Part shown: one piece after another, positions 1-8,700 of the stretch
How positions within the stretch are numbered: the stretch's first letter is position 1
How the letters are laid out: the number at the start of each line of letters is the position of its first letter
Source: Ferribacterium limneticum
Lineage (GTDB): Bacteria; Pseudomonadota; Gammaproteobacteria; Burkholderiales; Rhodocyclaceae
Assembly (NCBI RefSeq): GCF_020510625.1
Contig: NZ_CP075191.1
Span: 2,208,001 to 2,272,000 of the forward strand
Length of the DNA: 64,000 nucleotides
Direction: 5' to 3'
The notes under the pieces: model-generated
The model's database searches: none
Told to the model about the DNA's origin: nothing
What the model saw: only the letters and a program-made list of their open reading frames with translations
Translations under genes and position numbers: made by a program

Positions 1-501
1 GAGGGGAACGCCAGCCTGCACCGAACTAGCCAGCTCAATCGCTTTGTCTAGCTCCATGTCGAACAGGTCTTGGTTCGGCATGTGAGGGATGATGAAGACC
101 TGCTTGCTGATAAGCGTCATGCCCTCTCGGATAATGCTGACCTGCTCGTAGTACATGCGCTGCAGGCAGGAGGCCAGTAGATCAAAGGAGGAGAGTCGAT
201 CGGCCTTCGGAGACCAGTCGTGGTTACCTCGAACCAGTATCAGGCGACTTCCTGATGTGCTGAGCCAGCTGGCGAAGATGTCTAGGGTTTCCCACAGGTC
301 GGCCAATTCGACGGTGAACTCGTCGAAGAGGTCGCCAAGGATCAGGACGTCCTTGGCTTCGTCGGCGCAGAAGGCGGCGTCCAGCAGTTCGCGCAGGCGG
401 GTCAGGATAGATTGACGAAGGGCCACTTGGGTGGCCGGGGTCGTGCCGGCGCTACGCTTCACGCCGATGTGCAGATCATTCAAGATTAGGAGGGGTTTCA
501 T
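1..501 (-). CDS. Metallophosphoesterase, SbcD/gp47-like recombination nuclease subunit (3' part cut by window edge)
   Basis: An open frame runs from an ATG at 501 off the left edge of the window, so only the first 167 residues are visible. They show the calcineurin-like phosphoesterase signature in order: DLHIG near residue 9, GDLFDE near 56, GNHDW near 91 and a histidine in IPHMPNQ near 138. These residues bind the two metal ions in the family. In phages such proteins are often the nuclease subunit of an SbcCD / T4 gp46-gp47 type recombination complex, which fits the DNA-metabolism neighbours. An SMC-like partner would be expected further left but is not visible. It overlaps the upstream gene around ATGA-like spacing. 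Confidence 0.85.
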   Translation of the reverse strand, partial: MKPLLILNDLHIGVKRSAGTTPATQVALRQSILTRLRELLDAAFCADEAKDVLILGDLFDEFTVELADLWETLDIFASWLSTSGSRLILVRGNHDWSPKADRLSSFDLLASCLQRMYYEQVSIIREGMTLISKQVFIIPHMPNQDLFDMELDKAIELASSVQAGVPL

Positions 502-502
502 C

Positions 503-658
503 TCAGTCCTTTAACTTGGGTTTGGCATTGTAACTCCGTTTCAGCCTCCACTCCGCATGCCTGTCGTAAATAAGGCAGCAGGCAAGGAAGAGGAGCACGG
601 GGCCGGCAAGGAGGTACAGCAGCAGGGTGAGTAACCTGTCTTCAATCCACTTCTTCAT
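503..658 (-). CDS. Small single-pass membrane protein (51 aa)
   Basis: The ATG at 658 follows a GGAG box. The protein has a short charged N-terminus (MKKWIEDR), one hydrophobic segment of about 22 residues (about 9-31) and a basic C-terminal tail. Its stop sits directly before the start of the metallophosphoesterase, so the two are translationally coupled. I do not recognise a family; small membrane proteins like this are common in phage operons. Confidence 0.6.
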   Translation of the reverse strand: MKKWIEDRLLTLLLYLLAGPVLLFLACCLIYDRHAEWRLKRSYNAKPKLKD

Positions 659-672
659 AGTTGCTCCAAAGA

Positions 673-692
673 CCCGGCCCCGAAGGGCCGGG
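673..692 (-). terminator. GC-rich hairpin with TTCG loop
   Basis: An 8-bp perfect stem (CCCGGCCC / GGGCCGGG) closes a four-base loop, UUCG when read on the minus strand. It lies just after the stop of the 40-residue gene. No T run follows, so it may be an mRNA-stabilising or attenuating hairpin rather than a complete terminator. Confidence 0.5.
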
Positions 693-700
693 CGGTTCGC

Positions 701-823
701 TTAGAGGCCGAAGCTACTCAGCGCTTTCTCGATCTTCTTGCGTGCCCAGAGCGCGGCCATGCCGCCGAGAGCTGCACAGACCAGACCCCAGAGGACGAGG
801 TCGCCGATGTGAAGGAGCATCAT
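701..823 (-). CDS. Small membrane protein (40 aa)
   Basis: The protein starts with two methionines at 818-823 and carries one hydrophobic helix (about residues 8-27) followed by a basic end (RKKIEK). It sits two bases after the lipoprotein gene and is followed by a GC-rich hairpin. Function is unknown. Confidence 0.5.
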   Translation of the reverse strand: MMLLHIGDLVLWGLVCAALGGMAALWARKKIEKALSSFGL

Positions 824-825
824 GA

Positions 826-1260
826 TTACTTGAACTTTTCGAGAGCGTTGATCTCGGTGTTGCAACGGCCATCTTCAGCGGCGTAATCCTTGCTCTTGAA
901 GATGCCCGTGGGCAGGCAACCGTAGATACCCTTGCCGTTACCGTTGGTCTGGCACTTGATCTGATCAATCAACTGGCCAGTCTTGGCGTTGTAGATTTCA
1001 CCGCTGGCCCAGCCGTCACCAAAGCGGCAATCCTTCTTGACGGAGGAGTCCGACTGCACAGCCACGCGGGTGTCCAGGTTCGGATAGACGTCAGCCGCAA
1101 AGCGCCGTGCATTGACCGTGGCGTTGTCGCGACTGATCGCCTGGTTCTGGTCGATGACATTGACGTCAGCGTAGGCCTTGGTTGCAGGCTGTTCAGAGTT
1201 GCCACAGGCTGCCAGAGAGACGGCGAGGACGGCGGCGAGAATCAAAGAGATGGTCTTCAT
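826..1260 (-). CDS. Lipoprotein of unknown function (144 aa)
   Basis: The N-terminus is a classic lipoprotein signal: a basic start, a hydrophobic stretch and the lipobox LAAC with the modified cysteine at residue 19. The mature part contains four further cysteines (in KDCRFG, IKCQTN, YGCLPT, GRCNTE), which could form disulphides in the periplasm. The start is preceded by AAGGAAAAATAAC, a leader also used by genes starting at 4117 and 10348. Exported phage lipoproteins can act in superinfection exclusion; that is only a possibility here. Confidence 0.75.
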   Translation of the reverse strand: MKTISLILAAVLAVSLAACGNSEQPATKAYADVNVIDQNQAISRDNATVNARRFAADVYPNLDTRVAVQSDSSVKKDCRFGDGWASGEIYNAKTGQLIDQIKCQTNGNGKGIYGCLPTGIFKSKDYAAEDGRCNTEINALEKFK

Positions 1261-1334
1261 TGTTATTTTTCCTTAGTAGAAGAGTGCCCGGGTTGGAGCA
1301 CTGAGGTTGGGCAGGCCTCAGTGCTTTGCTGCAG

Positions 1335-1667
1335 TTAAACGAGCTTGCCTATTTCGTCATGATCCAGCGTGACTTCGTAGGCACCGCCCTCGGCGGCGGT
1401 GTTGATTCGGTTGAGGAGACCTTTAAGCTCTCTGAGTTCTGCCTTCGCATAGAGCAGGGTCCATTGGTCTTCACTCATGACCCTCCAGTCATCGCACGAA
1501 GGGTCAGTGGCGAACCAGCGCCGCCACCAGGGCAATGCCGCATAGGCTTCAGCGTCGTCATTGATGAGTTGCTGAACGTTGTCCCGAACCCCTTCCGCGG
1601 TGTCGATGACAAGGAGTAGGCGACGGCGCAGCTCGGCCAGTTCGTAGTTCCGCCACGTGGCCTTCAT
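1335..1667 (-). CDS. Hypothetical protein (110 aa)
   Basis: The ATG overlaps the stop of the DNA ligase gene by four bases (ATGA), so translation is coupled. The sequence is mostly helical and Leu/Glu/Arg rich, with a tryptophan cluster (PWWRRWF) in the middle. No domain is recognised. Confidence 0.65.
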   Translation of the reverse strand: MKATWRNYELAELRRRLLLVIDTAEGVRDNVQQLINDDAEAYAALPWWRRWFATDPSCDDWRVMSEDQWTLLYAKAELRELKGLLNRINTAAEGGAYEVTLDHDEIGKLV

Positions 1668-2557
1668 GACATGTCTTCCTTGGCACGGAAACCAAGCCAG
1701 ACAGGGAAGCGCGGCTTGTCCTTGACGCCGATCTTGAAGGACTTGTACTTGCCGAAGCAGCCGATGAGCCGGCCTGACTCGTGCAGGCGCCAGATGACTT
1801 CACGCTCTGCAGCGGAGAAGCCGGTGCCAATGTTGAACTCGACGCCGCTCTTCACGTCCCGAACCTGCAATGCGCCCATGGTGCCCATGGGAACCAGGCC
1901 TTCGGCATCCGTCGCCCGCTTGGTGCGGCCCAGCTCATCCTTGGTGGCTGTGTTCTGGTTGCTCATCAGCTCTTCGACGCCGATGACCTCGCAATCGTCG
2001 TCACTGAAGCGCTTCAGCTTCAACAGGAAGCCTTCGCGATCCGTAGAACGCCCGAACTTGTAGGGCGACGTGACGCTGCGCACCATCAAGCCCTCGTAGC
2101 CCTGATCGAGCCACTCCTGCTCGCGGCGCAGCAGCTCAGCTTCCGAATAGACAATGTGCTGCTCGACAATCACCACACCATCAGGAAGACGGGCCGGCAA
2201 CTTGCCAAGGCGGTCACCGAAGGCCTCACCCCAGAACTGGAAGTGATCGAAGACGTAGAACTTGACGTCGGGCGTGCCGTCCTTCTTCATAACGCCACGG
2301 AACGTCGTGTTGTAACAGTCCTTGTCCCAGGGGTCGCCGACGATCAACTCGCCGTCGTAGTACTTGAACTCGGGGCGTCCGAACATCGCCTGCACATGTA
2401 GGTTCGGGATCGGAAGGAGCTTGCGGGAGAGAAGCACGTCGCCGTTCGGGCTGACAGCGCGGATGCCATCCAGCTTCGGCGAGACGATGACTGGATAGAG
2501 CAGCTTGGCAGTGTCTTTGACCTTGCCAGCAAGCATGGGTGCGAAATTGATACCCAT
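1664..2557 (-). CDS. ATP-dependent DNA ligase
   Basis: This 297-residue protein seals nicks in DNA using ATP. The adenylated lysine lies in SPKLDGIR (Lys28, motif I). YDGELIVG near residue 70 is motif III, YEGLMVR near 155 is motif IV and LLKLKRF near 179 is motif V, all in the right order. The size matches small phage ligases of the T7 type, with a nucleotidyltransferase domain and a short OB-fold C-terminus. It is part of the replication gene block and overlaps the next gene by four bases. Confidence 0.93.
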   Translation of the reverse strand: MGINFAPMLAGKVKDTAKLLYPVIVSPKLDGIRAVSPNGDVLLSRKLLPIPNLHVQAMFGRPEFKYYDGELIVGDPWDKDCYNTTFRGVMKKDGTPDVKFYVFDHFQFWGEAFGDRLGKLPARLPDGVVIVEQHIVYSEAELLRREQEWLDQGYEGLMVRSVTSPYKFGRSTDREGFLLKLKRFSDDDCEVIGVEELMSNQNTATKDELGRTKRATDAEGLVPMGTMGALQVRDVKSGVEFNIGTGFSAAEREVIWRLHESGRLIGCFGKYKSFKIGVKDKPRFPVWLGFRAKEDMS

Positions 2558-2558
2558 G

Positions 2559-2876
2559 TCAGTACCCTCTATCAGTCACAATGTCTGTGAAAAGCTCAGG
2601 TGCATCGTAGAGGATAGCTTTAAGGTCCTGAGTATTTACCTCTTCGAGGGCTCGACCTAGTGACTCTCCTACGTTGAGCATCACTATGTTGTGACAGACC
2701 TTTATGTCTCGCAAGGTGTCTGCTGAAGGGTATAGGTCACTCCTCAGTACGTCGATCCCTTCATCTTGATGTAGCACACTCATGTTGTGCTCACACAAGA
2801 GTGCGTGGATTGCACGAGCAAGCGTAGTTTTACCTGAGCCTGCTCTACCTGTGATGGTGATATAAACTTTGTCCAT
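2559..2876 (-). CDS. Small P-loop nucleotide-binding protein, kinase-like (105 aa)
   Basis: A Walker A motif GRAGSGKTT lies at residues 9-17 behind a hydrophobic beta strand, as in nucleotide or adenylylsulphate kinases. At 105 residues it is shorter than complete kinases, so it may be truncated or minimal. The leader GTCCAACAATAAGGAG is almost identical to the one before the MazG-like gene at 11606. Base composition is visibly richer in A+T than the flanking ligase and nuclease genes, which suggests more recent arrival. Confidence 0.7.
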   Translation of the reverse strand: MDKVYITITGRAGSGKTTLARAIHALLCEHNMSVLHQDEGIDVLRSDLYPSADTLRDIKVCHNIVMLNVGESLGRALEEVNTQDLKAILYDAPELFTDIVTDRGY

Positions 2877-2907
2877 ATTATTAACTCCTTATTGTTGGAC
2901 GTTGGTA

Positions 2908-3456
2908 CTACTGGGAATTGCTTAGGTATTGCATAAAGTCATAGCAGCAGGCTCTTTCAGCCTCTCTTACAAAATCACTCCAGCCGACGCTAGTTAGGTC
3001 CGCAGTACCCTCCTTAGCTCTAGTAAAGTGAAAACTATCTACTTCCAGCCATAAAGTTGGGCTGCCAACTTCAGATGGGACATGCCCACGTGATGACCCA
3101 CACCTCCAACCCCTATCTAAGCACTCGAACCACCCCTGAGATTGGTACGGGCTACCTTCTACTAGAAGAAGACTAGCTGGCACGTAGGGGCAAAGCAGCC
3201 CATACCTCTGAGCAAATCTTGCCTTTCCTGCTGAGGCGATAAACCCTTCCGGTTTGACCTCTACAAACCACCAGCCACTAGGTAACTTGAGCAGAAAATC
3301 AGGAGTTATCCCCCCGCCATGTATAGGGTATGTCGCTGGTTCATACTGCCAATCTATGCCCAGCAGCTCAAAGAAGACTGCCCACTGCGCCTCAAGCTTT
3401 GAGCGAAAGCGATTCCCTTTAAATACAGTGGGCTTAGGTGCAATGTCATAGCTCAT
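2908..3456 (-). CDS. PD-(D/E)XK nuclease-like protein
   Basis: The motif order fits the PD-(D/E)XK fold: FRSKLEAQWAVFF, then ITPDFLL (the PD), then WWFVEVKPE (the ExK). The overall pattern is common in phage proteins related to very short patch, homing and T7 endonuclease I-like enzymes. An upstream in-frame ATG exists at 3465, but the ATG at 3456 overlaps the stop of the preceding gene as ATGA and is preferred. It shares the lower G+C of the neighbouring P-loop gene. Whether it resolves junctions, degrades host DNA or repairs DNA cannot be told. Confidence 0.75.
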   Translation of the reverse strand: MSYDIAPKPTVFKGNRFRSKLEAQWAVFFELLGIDWQYEPATYPIHGGGITPDFLLKLPSGWWFVEVKPEGFIASAGKARFAQRYGLLCPYVPASLLLVEGSPYQSQGWFECLDRGWRCGSSRGHVPSEVGSPTLWLEVDSFHFTRAKEGTADLTSVGWSDFVREAERACCYDFMQYLSNSQ

Positions 3457-3887
3457 CCGAACCACCCTGTCGCCCTGAGCGCCTCCTCGGCAGTCGCATA
3501 GGTCGGAAACTCAGAGCAGTCCCACGAGGGCTGCACCGGGCCGGCGAAGTGCGAGGCGGGCACATAGCGCCACAGCTTCGTCTCCGTGTGAAGGATGATC
3601 ACGCCGAAGTCGATGCCGGCCAGCTTGAACTTCTTGAGCAAAGGCAGCTGAGCAATCTTGTCCTTGGGCAGCCGGAAGTCGTGGGCCATCTCCTTGACTT
3701 CAAGGTGGTAGGCCTTCGGTGCCGAGGCGACAAGGTAGTCAGCAGGCTGCGCCTTCAGGGAGCCGCGGGCCGAACGTGCATCTGGGTAGCGGTGGTAGGC
3801 CACGCCGAGATACATCTCGTTGAAGCGCTTGAGCACCTCATCAACCTTCTTCTCGGCAAGCTTGCCACGTTGTCCGATGGTGCTCAT
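3453..3887 (-). CDS. Putative PD-(D/E)XK nuclease, Holliday-junction-resolvase-like
   Basis: The 144-residue protein begins with GKLAEKKV (the conserved helical Glu), then RYPDARSARGS, PADYLV and YHLEVKE, followed by a hydrophobic strand FGVIILH. This matches the E...D...ExK layout of phage resolvase-type nucleases. It lies next to a second nuclease and overlaps both neighbours by four bases. The role is inferred from fold and location in the replication block. Confidence 0.65.
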   Translation of the reverse strand: MSTIGQRGKLAEKKVDEVLKRFNEMYLGVAYHRYPDARSARGSLKAQPADYLVASAPKAYHLEVKEMAHDFRLPKDKIAQLPLLKKFKLAGIDFGVIILHTETKLWRYVPASHFAGPVQPSWDCSEFPTYATAEEALRATGWFG

Positions 3888-4117
3888 GCTTCCACTTCCT
3901 TCGTCGGCCAGAGGATCGGGTTGATCTCACCCTTGGCCCAGCTGACCATGATGTCGAGGCAGGAGACGCCCTTCTCAAAGTAGGCGTAGTGCCAGCCGAG
4001 AACTTGGAAGGGGATGTCCTCGATCGGGCCAGCCGGCTCGACCTTGACTCGAACCTCTGTCCGGTCTGCGAGGAGGATGAAACGGAGCTCGCTGAATTGA
4101 ATATGTGCGTTTGCCAT
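3884..4117 (-). CDS. Hypothetical protein (77 aa)
   Basis: Starts at an ATG preceded by AAGGAAAAATAAG, a leader shared with other genes of this phage. It overlaps the nuclease downstream by four bases. The sequence looks like a small beta-rich fold with no recognised motif. Confidence 0.6.
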   Translation of the reverse strand: MANAHIQFSELRFILLADRTEVRVKVEPAGPIEDIPFQVLGWHYAYFEKGVSCLDIMVSWAKGEINPILWPTKEVEA

Positions 4118-4120
4118 TTC

Positions 4121-4342
4121 TTATTTTTCCTTATGAAGCAAAGCGTTGAAGAACCTTCTTAATGTATAACTTCTGATTATCGAGACCACTGTGAACCAGA
4201 GGACGATCTCGACGTTGCTACTGAGTGGCAACTTGACGTCATAGGCGTGGAAGATCACGAGCTGGCTGATCAGGCTGACCACCAACCCGATGGCGATATT
4301 GGCCAAGGTCTCAACCATGGACATGGCACGGCTCTGGGTCAT
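4121..4342 (-). CDS. Small two-helix membrane protein, DUF7220-like
   Basis: Two hydrophobic segments (about residues 13-30 and 44-58) are separated by a polar loop and followed by YTLRRFFNALL. This spacing and the RSYxLRRxFN ending resemble a family of small phage membrane proteins annotated DUF7220. It overlaps the methyltransferase gene by four bases. Function is unknown. Confidence 0.7.
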   Translation of the reverse strand: MTQSRAMSMVETLANIAIGLVVSLISQLVIFHAYDVKLPLSSNVEIVLWFTVVSIIRSYTLRRFFNALLHKEK

Positions 4343-5430
4343 GGCAGGACCTCCATGGCGGCGGCGATGAATCCTTCAGCAACCTCGCTCACGATGCCGT
4401 TCCCGTAACCACGTAGTCGGATGACGCGATTGCGTCGAGCCAGTGCTCCCAGAGAGGTCTTGCCTCGTCCCAGATGGGGGGCAGAGACATCAACCAGCGG
4501 GAATGTCCCGGATTCAACTGGCCGCGCTTTCCCGTCTCGGCAGGGGAGCCAGTCGGCGTCGGACCAGAAGCCGTTAGTTGGGCCTGGCGCGGGAGCTGAT
4601 CCACCCTGCTCCGCTCGCTGCCGTCCGGGTTCGTCGCCGTCGATGCCATCCCCGCTGTGTCCTTCCAGTCCCTCGCTGAGGGTGTCACCCATGAGGAGAG
4701 CGCTGTCTTCGCCATCACCTGCAGGTCCGTGATGGCTGTCCGATTGGCACCAGTTCCGTCCCGAACGCCCATCCGTTGCTTCATGGCAAGGTGGGCTTCC
4801 GGCGACTTGTTGTCCGGTTGCGCTGTCGGCGTCGGCCAAGGGGCCAGCGCTGCAGCATGGTTCAACGTCATGTTCGGCGTCGGCGCGAAGTCCGGAGCCG
4901 GGAACCTGATCGCGTCGTTTTTGGTCGTCGTAGGCCACGAAGTACAGTCGCTGTCGGATGTGCGGCGCCCCGAAGCCGCAAGCCGGGAGACCTGCCGCCC
5001 CGAGGGCGTAACCGATGCCCTCCACGTCATTTTGAACAAGGTCGAGCCAAGAGTGGCGCAGCGCTGCTTCAACTTGCTCACCAAAGAAGACTGCAGGGCG
5101 GCACTGCTCGATAAGCCAGTAGGCTGCAGGCCAAAGGTGCCGCTCGTCAGAAGCCCCTTCTCCTTTGCCTGCCGTGGAGAAAGGTTGACAGGGACACGAG
5201 AGTGTCCACACTGGCCGGGAGTCACTCCAACCTGCTTGACGCAAGGAGTGGGACCAGCCTCCAACTCCAGCAAACAGGTGCACTTGGGTATAGCCTGCGA
5301 GATCGCTAGGCATGACATCTTCGATAGATCGTTCATCGACATCTCCGGGGGCTATAACCCCTCTTTGAATTAGGTTCCGCAGCCATTGGGCAGCGTCCGG
5401 GTCGAACTCGTTGTAATAAGCTTTGGGCAT
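4339..5430 (-). CDS. DNA (cytosine-5) methyltransferase
   Basis: This 363-residue enzyme would methylate cytosine C5 in DNA with S-adenosylmethionine. Motif I is HLFAGVGGWS (51-60), motif IV is SCPCQPFS with catalytic Cys81, motif VI appears as FFGEQV (116-120), motif VIII as APHIRQRLYFVA, and GYGNGIVSEVAEGF near the end is motif X. The target recognition region lies around 170-330. No restriction endonuclease is beside it, so it is probably an orphan phage methylase that protects phage DNA from host restriction. A GC-rich hairpin lies 45 bp upstream of its start. Confidence 0.9.
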   Translation of the reverse strand: MPKAYYNEFDPDAAQWLRNLIQRGVIAPGDVDERSIEDVMPSDLAGYTQVHLFAGVGGWSHSLRQAGWSDSRPVWTLSCPCQPFSTAGKGEGASDERHLWPAAYWLIEQCRPAVFFGEQVEAALRHSWLDLVQNDVEGIGYALGAAGLPACGFGAPHIRQRLYFVAYDDQKRRDQVPGSGLRADAEHDVEPCCSAGPLADADSATGQQVAGSPPCHEATDGRSGRNWCQSDSHHGPAGDGEDSALLMGDTLSEGLEGHSGDGIDGDEPGRQRAEQGGSAPAPGPTNGFWSDADWLPCRDGKARPVESGTFPLVDVSAPHLGRGKTSLGALARRNRVIRLRGYGNGIVSEVAEGFIAAAMEVLP

Positions 5431-5456
5431 TTATTGCCTCTTGTTATGGTTGAGTT

Positions 5457-5474
5457 GGAGGGCCGAAGCCCTCC
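5457..5474 (-). terminator. Hairpin after the 76-residue gene
   Basis: A 7-bp perfect stem GGAGGGC / GCCCTCC with a UUCG loop on the minus strand lies between the stop at 5482 and the methyltransferase start. There is no T run, so it could be a partial terminator or an mRNA 3' end stabiliser. Confidence 0.45.
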
Positions 5475-5481
5475 GGGTTTG

Positions 5482-5712
5482 CTACGCTTCCGGTTCCTTT
5501 ACCAACTCCTTGATGAGGAAGTGATGAGAGAACTCCTTACCCCTCCCATTACGTTGTCCAAACTTGACGTGAGCCTGCCCTTTCCACATCCCGATAGCGT
5601 CAGGCCCGACAAGCGTCACTGTGCCAACTCTGTCCTTCAGCTTTTTCGCGAGCCATGACACGTACTGATCAGTATTGAGAACCCGAACCTTGTCTCCAAC
5701 CTTGAGTGTCAT
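5482..5712 (-). CDS. Small SH3/KOW-like protein (76 aa)
   Basis: The N-terminus LKVGDKVRVLN followed by VGTVTLVGPD resembles a small beta-barrel of the KOW/SH3 type often seen in short phage proteins. It overlaps the DNA polymerase stop by four bases (ATGA). A similar small protein is encoded at 37584-37832. Function is unknown. Confidence 0.65.
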   Translation of the reverse strand: MTLKVGDKVRVLNTDQYVSWLAKKLKDRVGTVTLVGPDAIGMWKGQAHVKFGQRNGRGKEFSHHFLIKELVKEPEA

Positions 5713-8700
5713 GCTGGTACAGCCTCCTCGTAGGTTTCAACTTCCTTGGAGATTGCCTTTGCCGGCATCGGCGTGGTGAACAAGAGTTCGAGGGCACGCT
5801 TGATCTTCGCGGCATTGAACTCCTCGCCCACCTCGACCTGATCGGCAAAGTTCTTGCCAAGGGAGATCGAACCACCGAAAGGAACTGGGAACGTCGGCGT
5901 GTAGGGAAGGGACATGGCTTCGTGGATCACCTTGATCACCTCAACAGCGTGATCGCGGTGGCACGAGACCACGAGTTCGTCATGCACAATGGCGATGAAC
6001 CGAACGTCGCAGCGGAACATCACACCAGAGTCCCACAGGACCGTCATCGCCCGCTTCAACATCTCCGCACCGGCAGACTGAATCACGAAGTTGGACGCCT
6101 GGCGGGAAGCTGCTTCGATTTCCCACTTGTTGTCCGAACGAATGACTTCCTGCAGGTGGCGGCGCCCGCCCATGGCCGTGCTGACGTAGCCATCGCGCTT
6201 CACCTGATCACCCACCTCGATCTTCCACTCCTCGTAGCGAGCGAACTTCGCGTACTTGGCTTCAAGGAAGGCCGTGGCCGTCGCCAAGTCACAGATCAGG
6301 AGTTCCTGAATCTTCGGCGCCGTACAACCGTAGGACGAACCGAAATTCACCGGCTTCGAATCACGTCGCAGGTCCTTGGCAAGCTGCTGGACAGCTTCGT
6401 CCTTGGCGTGCAGGAGTTCGCGGAAGGTGGCGTAGTCGTCAGGTGGCAGCCCGCCTTCGAAGTACGCCATGCACTTCTCGTACTCCTCCTGCGACCAGAC
6501 CAGCTTCATAGCGCCGGATGCCGTGATCGAGTGGAAATCTTTCTTGTCTTCGCCAAGGTAGCAGGCGAGCAGGTTCGGGTCCAAGGAGTAGCCCGCCTGC
6601 AGGCGAATTTCCTGAGCCGGCGCATCGACGGAGATGATCACCGCGTCCTTGTGGTGAGGAACGAAACACGAACGGAATTGAACGCTCTCGCCTTCCTTCG
6701 GGAGCTGCTGCAGGTTCGGCTTCTTGTAGCTGTACCGACGAGTTACCGCGGCGCACTGGTTGGCCTGAGCGTGGATCAGCCCAGTCTTCCAGTGGCGCAC
6801 GTGGCGATACGGACGGTAGAAGAGGCCACGCTTGGTGGTGACCTTCTTCATGTCCTGAATGCCCTCAAGTACTGGGCGCTGCTCCTCGGTGCAGTCCAGC
6901 AGGGCGAAGTCAATGGTGACATCGTCCGTGCGGGCCTTGGCCTTCAGCAGTTCGCACTGCTCAGGGGTCAGGGTCACGCTGCTGGAGCCGCTCACCAGCT
7001 TGCGGTGAAGGCCGACAGCCTCGTACAACGCCGGCTTCTTCTCACGCTCGGTAGGCGTGCAGGAATTCACCAGACGCAGCGGAAGCCCCATCTGGGTGAA
7101 GAGGAGCTCGCGCATTTTCTTCGGCGAATTGACGTCCAGCACAGGCTCACCGGAGAAGCGCGATTTGATCCAGTCGTTGATCTGACCAAGGTTGCCTTCG
7201 GTCATGAAGCGAGCCAGCAAAGGCGCGTCGTCGTGCTCCGCGACTTCGATCAGCTTGATGATCTTGGACGCGGTTCGCACCTGAGTGGCAAGTTCTTCGC
7301 CCGTGATCAGGTAGTAGGCCTGCTTCACCTGCTTGTAGTCGGACAGGTCGGTGAGCTTCGGGCAGATGGTGCCCTCGTAGCCGATCTTGACCAAGTACTC
7401 ACGAACATTGGCCCAAGCTGCGTCGAACTTCTGATCGTCAGCGTCAGACAACTCCCGCATGCGCTGCATGGAGAACTTGGTCCCTTGCACGAACGCGAGT
7501 GCCGTCAGGTAAGCCGGCTTGATCTCGATGGCGTTGTAGAGGTCCCAGACGCCTTCGATTTCCATGATGGTGCGGAAGTGGTAGTAGGCGACGGACGTGC
7601 AGATCGTGTCGTCAGCGCCATAGGCAAGGACTTCACGGGCCGTCAGTTCGTTCATCTTGTACTGCCGGCGCTCCATCTTCTTGAGCACGATCGGCATGCC
7701 GTCCGGACCCTTGACATTGACTTCAACCTCGATCAGCTCACCAGTCTCCTCGCTGGGGATCGTAGTGGTCCGGGTCTGGTAGATGTTCCACTCTCGAACC
7801 ACCCTGCCACCCTCGGGCAGGGTGCCGACTTCACCTTCCTTCGAGGTGACCTGCTCGTAGGTGACCTGCTCGTAGCCAGTGAGCCGCTTGGAAATCTGCT
7901 TCAGGCCCTGCGACTGGTTCTCGTCCACGTAGTTGGACATGATCCGGGTATCGACGATGTTCGGCAGGAAGCCGTGCCAGCCGTTGTCCGCCCACGCCTC
8001 GCCCCACTCCTGGAAGAGCACGGTGAGTTCGAAGCTGGAGTTATGGACCGGGCGCTGGATTTTCTTCGGGATCAGATCGACCATCTGACGCGCCTGCTCG
8101 ACCGTGATGTTGTTCGTGTCACGGTGATCGACGCTGACGTAGATCGTATGCTGGTTGTTGGCGCCGAACGTGAGCGAGAAGCCGGTGAGCCGGCTGCCGA
8201 GCACATCCACACCCAGATCCTTTTTGCCATCCACATCCTCAGCCGCGGCGGCGAGCCACTCATCGGACTCAGGCGGCGTCGACGTTTCGATGTCCAGTGT
8301 CACGAAGGGAGACGCGGCAAATTGCTGAGGCAATCGGGCCATCATCGCCGGGTAGTTGTCCGCCGTCACCAGCGTCACCGTGCCGGCGTGCGGACGCAGA
8401 CGCTCGTCGAAATGACCAACCTTGATCATGCCAACCTGCCACTGCAGAGGCATGCGCAGGGTGTTGATCTTCTCCGGATAGAGCTTCGCCACCATCCAGC
8501 ACCGAACCACGGTGTCGATATTGTCCAGCACCTTCTGCAGGGGCTTGAACTCGGCAACGTCCTCAGCCAGTGTGCCAAGGTGCTTGCCGTTGATCTTCCC
8601 TTGGTTCCAGTAATATCGCTCCTCTAGGTTGAGAAGGTCAATGAAGGCGTCCAGACCCTCATCACCGAACTGAATGGCCATATTCAGGAAGGCCTTGTCG

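Noticed and set aside
5706..8627. 973-codon plus-strand frame
   Set aside because: It lies opposite the DNA polymerase gene, whose motifs are unmistakable. It is a codon-bias shadow without a ribosome site or motif.
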